Origin: Robertkochia aurantiaca
GTDB lineage: Bacteria > Bacteroidota > Bacteroidia > Flavobacteriales > Flavobacteriaceae
Assembly: GCF_020166495.1 (NCBI RefSeq)
Contig: NZ_JAINZS010000001.1
Span: forward strand, 310,001 to 374,000
Length of the DNA stretch: 64,000 bases
Reading direction: 5' to 3'
Shown: positions 60,162 through 64,000 of the stretch, piece by piece
Layout of the letters: each line of letters starts with the position of its first letter
Position numbering within the stretch: the first letter of the stretch is position 1
Made by a program: the position numbers and the translations under genes
The notes under the pieces: generated by a model
Told to the model about the DNA's origin: nothing
Seen by the model: only the letters and a program-made list of their open reading frames with translations
Databases searched by the model: none

Positions 60162-61109
60162 ATGTTAGCAAGAGTTGCCAATAACCTGTTCTGGATGGGT
60201 CGTTATATCGAACGTTCTGAACATACAGCAAGATACACCAATGTCAATTACTTTTCATCGCTTGATGCACCTCGTCAATTATCACAGTCCCGACAATTTG
60301 TGCTCCGTTCTATACGGTTCATGACGGGAGATATGCCTGATGAGTCTGTAAAGTCTCTCGACGAAAAAGAAACCCTGTTCAATCTCAGCTTTAATCAGGA
60401 TAAGAACTATTCGATCATCAATAATGTAAGGGCTGCCCGGGAGAACGCCAATAGTGCAAGGGACCTTATCTCGACCGAATTGTACGAAGCTCTGAATAAA
60501 TTTTACCACTATGTGACCAATTATCCGTCTGAGGTCTTTGTATCAAAAAGCCTGTATGAATTCACGGTGTACGTAACAGAAATGTCTGCCATATTACGCA
60601 GCAAGATACATGGAACACTCCTTCACGATGAGATCTATGCCATAATCATGCTTGGCATCAACATTGAAAGGGTTACTCAATTGGTACGCATCATCAATGC
60701 AAAGTATAATGATGCCAAGAAGACCGAGAGCGATAACCCCAGGGCTATGGAAAACAGCTATGAATGGACCACCCTTCTAAAGTGTTGTGAATGTTATGAC
60801 ATGCACCGAAGACTGAACAGAAAGACCCCCCATCAGTTATCAACCCTGAAATTTCTGTTGCTGAACCCGAATAATCCGCGATCTGTGATGAACAGCCTTG
60901 ATAAGATCTATGATCATATCAGGTTGCTGGATCCCGACGATGATCCTGATCATGAATCAACAAGATTCGTTATAGGAAAGTTGCGTTCCACTCTTGAGTT
61001 TACACATATCAGTGAGATAGGAATTGACACTGAAGGTTATATAGAAAACCTGTTGAAGAAGATCAGTGACATAAGTCATCTGATGGAGGAAGAATATTTT
61101 AATTACTAG
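60162..61109 (+). CDS. Alpha-E domain protein
   Basis: A 315-residue all-helical protein. The N-terminus MLARVANNLFWMGRYIERSEHTARYTNV is the alpha-E signature, followed by RAARENANSARDLISTELYEALNKFYH and, later, LLNPNNPRSVMNSLDKIYDHIR. No enzymatic residues are known; it always occurs with an ATP-grasp protein and a transglutaminase-like protein. It starts 3 bases after the ATP-grasp stop. Confidence 0.92.
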   Translation: MLARVANNLFWMGRYIERSEHTARYTNVNYFSSLDAPRQLSQSRQFVLRSIRFMTGDMPDESVKSLDEKETLFNLSFNQDKNYSIINNVRAARENANSARDLISTELYEALNKFYHYVTNYPSEVFVSKSLYEFTVYVTEMSAILRSKIHGTLLHDEIYAIIMLGINIERVTQLVRIINAKYNDAKKTESDNPRAMENSYEWTTLLKCCECYDMHRRLNRKTPHQLSTLKFLLLNPNNPRSVMNSLDKIYDHIRLLDPDDDPDHESTRFVIGKLRSTLEFTHISEIGIDTEGYIENLLKKISDISHLMEEEYFNY

Positions 61110-61115
61110 GAAAAA

Positions 61116-61964
61116 ATGGCATTTGAATATCAAATAAAATATCAGGCTGAAAATACATATGAAATGTCTGTATCTGAAGCCCAATGGAAATTCCTGATCA
61201 TGCCCGAGAACAAGGAGCGGCAACAATTGCTGAGTTCAGAATTTTACACTTCAGAACCTTGTCATCATTATCGGGGTGCGGGTCTGTTCGGGTTCAGCAG
61301 CATTATGGTAAGCTGCGATGTACCGGTTAAGGAAATCACCTTTACCGCTGATTATCGCGTGCTGCGTGAAGAAGAAAATCCGTTCGATTTTACAGAGCAA
61401 CCCCCTGCAGATCAATTCAGCGCACTTGACAGCATGGCGTTTAAAGTAGAACATATGTTGTTTCTTTATCCCACTGCCCTGACCACTCTCCCCGCTTTTT
61501 CAGAATCAGAATTCGAACCCGACAGAAAGAAATCGATCTTTGAAAACCTTCAGGACCTGAACCACTGGGTACGTTCAAAACTTCATTTTAAGCCCAATGT
61601 TACGCGTGTGGATTCTACGCTCAATGATGTACTCTCGGGTGACGGAGGCGTTTGCCAGGACTTCACCCACCTTTTCTGCGCGATGGCCAGACATCATGGC
61701 ATACCGGCCCGGTATGTCTCGGGGTATTTACACCAGGGCCAGGGCTTTAGCGGAGACATGCATATGCACGCCTGGGTAGAAGCGTTTATACCCGGAAACG
61801 GATGGAAGGGCTTTGATCCTACCAATGACCTGCTTTGTGATCATCATCACATCAAGGTCTGCCACGGAAGAGATTATCAGGACTGTGCTCCTATTCGGGG
61901 AGTCATATTTACCAGCGGAAGAAACGAAACCGAATATTCGGTACAGGTACAGGCTCAACAATAG
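61116..61964 (+). CDS. Transglutaminase-like cysteine peptidase-fold protein
   Basis: A 282-residue cytosolic protein. The N-terminal beta domain (FEYQIKYQAENTYEMSVSEAQWKFLIMPENKERQQ) precedes the papain-like transglutaminase core with catalytic Cys in GDGGVCQDFTHLFCAMARHHGIPARYVSGYL, His in DMHMHAWVEAFIPGNGWKGFDPTNDL and the Asp at FDPTND. It is likely a peptidase or amidase acting on the product of the ATP-grasp enzyme. It begins 6 bases after the alpha-E gene. Confidence 0.9.
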   Translation: MAFEYQIKYQAENTYEMSVSEAQWKFLIMPENKERQQLLSSEFYTSEPCHHYRGAGLFGFSSIMVSCDVPVKEITFTADYRVLREEENPFDFTEQPPADQFSALDSMAFKVEHMLFLYPTALTTLPAFSESEFEPDRKKSIFENLQDLNHWVRSKLHFKPNVTRVDSTLNDVLSGDGGVCQDFTHLFCAMARHHGIPARYVSGYLHQGQGFSGDMHMHAWVEAFIPGNGWKGFDPTNDLLCDHHHIKVCHGRDYQDCAPIRGVIFTSGRNETEYSVQVQAQQ

Positions 61965-61997
61965 AAAAATCACCCGCTGCTATTGAAAAAAGTGTGT

Positions 61998-62005
61998 TAC
62001 TTTTG
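61998..62005 (+). promoter_or_regulatory. Bacteroidota -7 element of prfB (TACTTTTG)
   Basis: An exact TAnnTTTG, 14 bases upstream of the prfB ATG. No good -33 seen. Confidence 0.4.
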
Positions 62006-62019
62006 GAAAAATTTACTGC

Positions 62020-63123
62020 ATGATTACCACAGACCAGGTGAAAGATCTGAAAGAGCGAGTTGAGCTTCTTAAAAAATATCTCAATATCGAAGCCAAAAAG
62101 ATCGAGATACAAAATGAAGAAGAGAAAACCTATGCTCCTGACTTCTGGGATAATCCCAGAGAGGCAGAAGCTATCATGCGCTCTTTGAGAACGGAGAAAA
62201 AATGGGTGGAAGATTACCGTAAAGCCAAAACGCTAACCGGTGACCTGGAAGTGCTTCTGGAGTTCTACAAAGAAGGGGAAGCCGAAGAAGAAGAGGTGAT
62301 TTCTCAATACTCAACCGCTAAAGAGCAGATAGAAGCTCTGGAGTTCAGAAACATGCTTTCTGAAGAAGGTGACTCTATGAGTGCCGTACTACAGATCACT
62401 GCGGGTGCAGGTGGTACCGAAAGTTGTGACTGGGCATCAATGCTTATGAGAATGTACCTCATGTGGGGAGAAAGAAACGGGTACAAAATAAAGGAACTCA
62501 ACTTACAGGAAGGTGATGTGGCAGGTATCAAGACGGTGACCCTTGAGTTCGAGGGTGATTATGCTTTCGGTTGGCTGAAGGGTGAAAACGGCGTACATCG
62601 TTTGGTACGTATTTCGCCGTTTGACAGTAACGCCAAAAGACATACTTCCTTCGCTTCGGTATATGTCTACCCCCTTGCAGATGACAGCATAGAGATCGAA
62701 ATAAACCCGGCCGATATTTCATGGGATTTCGCCCGTTCAAGCGGTGCAGGAGGACAAAACGTCAACAAGGTCGAAACCAAAGCTATTCTGACCCACCACC
62801 CTACCGGAATTATTATTCACAATTCAGAAACCCGATCGCAACTTGAAAATCGTGAAAAAGCCATGCAAATGCTTAAATCACAATTGTATGAGATCGAACT
62901 CAAGAAAAGGCAGGCTGCCAAAGATGAGATAGAAGCTGGTAAAATGAAAATCGAATGGGGATCACAGATAAGGAATTACGTCATGCACCCCTACAAGTTA
63001 GTCAAAGATGTTCGAACCGGTTATGAAACCGGAAATGTTGACGATGTGATGAATGGCGGTATTCAGGAGTTCCTCAAAGCCTACCTGATGATGATGGGTC
63101 AGCAGGAAGAAAGTGAACTTTAA
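62020..63123 (+). CDS. prfB: Peptide chain release factor 2
   Basis: A 367-residue release factor recognising UGA/UAA. The SPF tripeptide is in VHRLVRISPFDSNAKRHTSF, and the GGQ motif that triggers hydrolysis is in SSGAGGQNVNKVETKAI. The frame is continuous through codons 20-30 (LKKYLNIEAKK), with no internal UGA, so the autoregulatory +1 frameshift of E. coli prfB is absent. It has its own -7 element and ends 26 bases before the ArsC-like gene. Confidence 0.96.
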   Translation: MITTDQVKDLKERVELLKKYLNIEAKKIEIQNEEEKTYAPDFWDNPREAEAIMRSLRTEKKWVEDYRKAKTLTGDLEVLLEFYKEGEAEEEEVISQYSTAKEQIEALEFRNMLSEEGDSMSAVLQITAGAGGTESCDWASMLMRMYLMWGERNGYKIKELNLQEGDVAGIKTVTLEFEGDYAFGWLKGENGVHRLVRISPFDSNAKRHTSFASVYVYPLADDSIEIEINPADISWDFARSSGAGGQNVNKVETKAILTHHPTGIIIHNSETRSQLENREKAMQMLKSQLYEIELKKRQAAKDEIEAGKMKIEWGSQIRNYVMHPYKLVKDVRTGYETGNVDDVMNGGIQEFLKAYLMMMGQQEESEL

Positions 63124-63149
63124 CATTCATTAACCAAAAAAATTTAACA

Positions 63150-63491
63150 ATGATCAGAATCTATCACAACCCCCGTTGCAGAAAGTCAAGGGAAGGCCTT
63201 AACCTGGTTGAAGAATCAGGTCAGAAATACCAGGTGATCAAGTATCTGGAAGAGGTGCCTGATGAGGCCGAAATCAGGGAGCTCCTCGAGTGTCTTGAAC
63301 TGAAGCCTATACAGCTGATACGCAAGAATGAAGCCGTCTGGAAAGAAAAATTCAAAGGCAAAGATCTTACCGATGAAGAGATCATCAAAGCCATGGTCGA
63401 TCACCCAAAACTGATCGAAAGACCCATCGTTGTAAAAAACAAAAAAGCGGTGCTCGGAAGACCTCCTGAAAACATAAAAGAATTGCTGTAA
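63150..63491 (+). CDS. ArsC-family (arsenate reductase/Spx-like) protein
   Basis: A 113-residue thioredoxin-fold protein. The active-site Cys C10 is in IYHNPRCRKSREGLNLVEE, the ArsC signature, with later RKNEAVWKEKFKGKDLTDEEIIKAMVDHPKLIERPIVV and GRPPENIKELL. Whether it reduces arsenate (glutaredoxin type) or is a thiol-based regulator cannot be told from sequence; no ars genes are nearby. It may be co-transcribed with prfB. Confidence 0.88.
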   Translation: MIRIYHNPRCRKSREGLNLVEESGQKYQVIKYLEEVPDEAEIRELLECLELKPIQLIRKNEAVWKEKFKGKDLTDEEIIKAMVDHPKLIERPIVVKNKKAVLGRPPENIKELL

Positions 63492-63500
63492 ACAGTATTC

Positions 63501-63528
63501 AAAACCGGTCTGAGACCGGTTTTTTTTT
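63501..63528 (+). terminator. Rho-independent terminator
   Basis: AAAACCGGTC, TGA loop, GACCGGTTTT plus a T-run, 9 bases after the ArsC-like stop. Confidence 0.9.
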
Positions 63529-63564
63529 AACTTCTCCTTAACCCCGCGGAATATGCTAGCCGGT

Positions 63565-63572
63565 TACTTTTG
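63565..63572 (+). promoter_or_regulatory. Bacteroidota -7 element (TACTTTTG)
   Basis: An exact TAnnTTTG, 45 bases upstream of the receptor gene ATG at 63618. Confidence 0.4.
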
Positions 63573-63617
63573 GTGGCGAGAAAAGTACAATAGAAATAGC
63601 CATCAACTGACAACTAA

Positions 63618-64000
63618 ATGAAGTTAAATCTCTACCCAGTATTATTATTAATTCTATTCATCTTTACATTTCCTGATTTTTCTATTGCGCAAAGTGCACC
63701 CGGTGAGGTGCAACGTCAGGCAACGATCACGGGAACCATAGTCGATAAGGACAACCGTGCACCGCTTGAATATGCGACCGTGGTCTTAACCAATACGGAA
63801 ACACAGGATGTTACGGGGGGCGTTACAGGTCCCGAGGGTACTTTCGAAATCGAAGCCCCCGCCGGAACCTATAATGTCAGGTTCGAATATATCTCCTATA
63901 AGCCCGTCGTCATGGAGAATCAGCAACTGAAGGGAAAAAGGGACTTCGGAATAATCTCTTTAGCCCTTGATGTCGCGCAGCTTGAAGCGGTTGAAGTAAC
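63618..64000 (+). CDS. Outer-membrane receptor with carboxypeptidase-regulatory-like domain (partial)
   Basis: The first 127 codons; it runs off the right edge. The signal peptide MKLNLYPVLLLILFIFTFPDFSIAQ is followed by a carboxypeptidase regulatory-like Ig domain, TITGTIVDKDNRAPLEYATVVLTNTE ... GPEGTFEIEAPAGTYNVRFEYISYKP, the usual N-terminal plug-preceding domain of Bacteroidota TonB-dependent receptors and outer-membrane beta-barrel proteins. The barrel itself is outside the window, so the type of receptor cannot be fixed. Confidence 0.8.
   Translation, partial: MKLNLYPVLLLILFIFTFPDFSIAQSAPGEVQRQATITGTIVDKDNRAPLEYATVVLTNTETQDVTGGVTGPEGTFEIEAPAGTYNVRFEYISYKPVVMENQQLKGKRDFGIISLALDVAQLEAVEV

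Noticed and set aside
62020-62110. Possible programmed +1 frameshift in prfB
   Set aside because: The expected in-frame UGA near codon 25 is absent; the frame is continuous from ATG to stop.
1-64000. tRNA, rRNA, CRISPR, prophage or insertion-sequence content
   Set aside because: No tRNA-like cloverleaf, repeat array, transposase or integrase frame was found by eye in either strand.

Overview
This window is chromosomal DNA of a member of the Bacteroidota, most likely a marine Flavobacteriaceae. The evidence is gene content (many short-leader lipoproteins, a SusC-type carboxypeptidase-regulatory-domain receptor at the right edge, DUF4834, YfhO, the typical flavobacterial ECF sigma factor, PD40 lipoproteins) and promoters with the Bacteroidota -7 element TAnnTTTG, here often TATCTTT(A/G). 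There are no rRNA or tRNA genes, insertion sequences, phage genes or CRISPR arrays that I can see. It reads as ordinary core and semi-core chromosome with a few unusual genes.

Layout. 1-8 kb: an M14 carboxypeptidase (cut by the left edge), an MtfA-like peptidase, two paralogous PD40 propeller lipoproteins and two small exported proteins. 8-14 kb: a complete RND efflux operon (outer-membrane factor, adaptor, permease). 14-28 kb: mixed metabolic and envelope genes. Among them are a three-domain protein joining a [2Fe-2S] ferredoxin, a class III nucleotide cyclase and a globin; two APC permeases flanking a SlyD-like FKBP; an OmpA-like coiled-coil protein; a metallophosphoesterase; and a lipoprotein with a strict heptad stripe of histidines. 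28-38 kb: an MBL hydrolase, a conserved protein of unknown function, Bcp, an endonuclease III lacking the Fe-S cysteines, a 47-residue protein and an ECF sigma factor, UvrA, a peroxiredoxin-like protein, and two related secreted proteins each behind a sigma-54-like promoter. 39-44.5 kb: an envelope polysaccharide operon (DUF4834, YfhO, glycosyltransferase, flippase).

44.6-47.7 kb: an outer-membrane protein, a GNAT-like protein and a two-gene ABC-like pair. 47.8-51.9 kb: a group that I read as sulfonolipid (capnine) biosynthesis: a CBS-like cysteate synthase candidate, a JmjC-like cupin oxygenase, an SDR reductase and an alpha-oxoamine synthase. 52-58.5 kb: an S9 oligopeptidase, YbaB, YegP/DUF1508, threonine aldolase and a large zinc metalloprotease. 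58.7-62 kb: the circularly permuted ATP-grasp / alpha-E / transglutaminase operon. 62-64 kb: prfB, an ArsC-like protein and the start of a TonB-dependent-receptor-type protein.

The points most worth following up are the ferredoxin-cyclase-globin fusion, the sulfonolipid cluster with its extra oxygenase, the His-heptad lipoprotein, the duplicated sigma-54 units and the AU-rich long-range stem just ahead of the ECF sigma start codon. All family assignments are by eye from the translated sequence; no database search was run.
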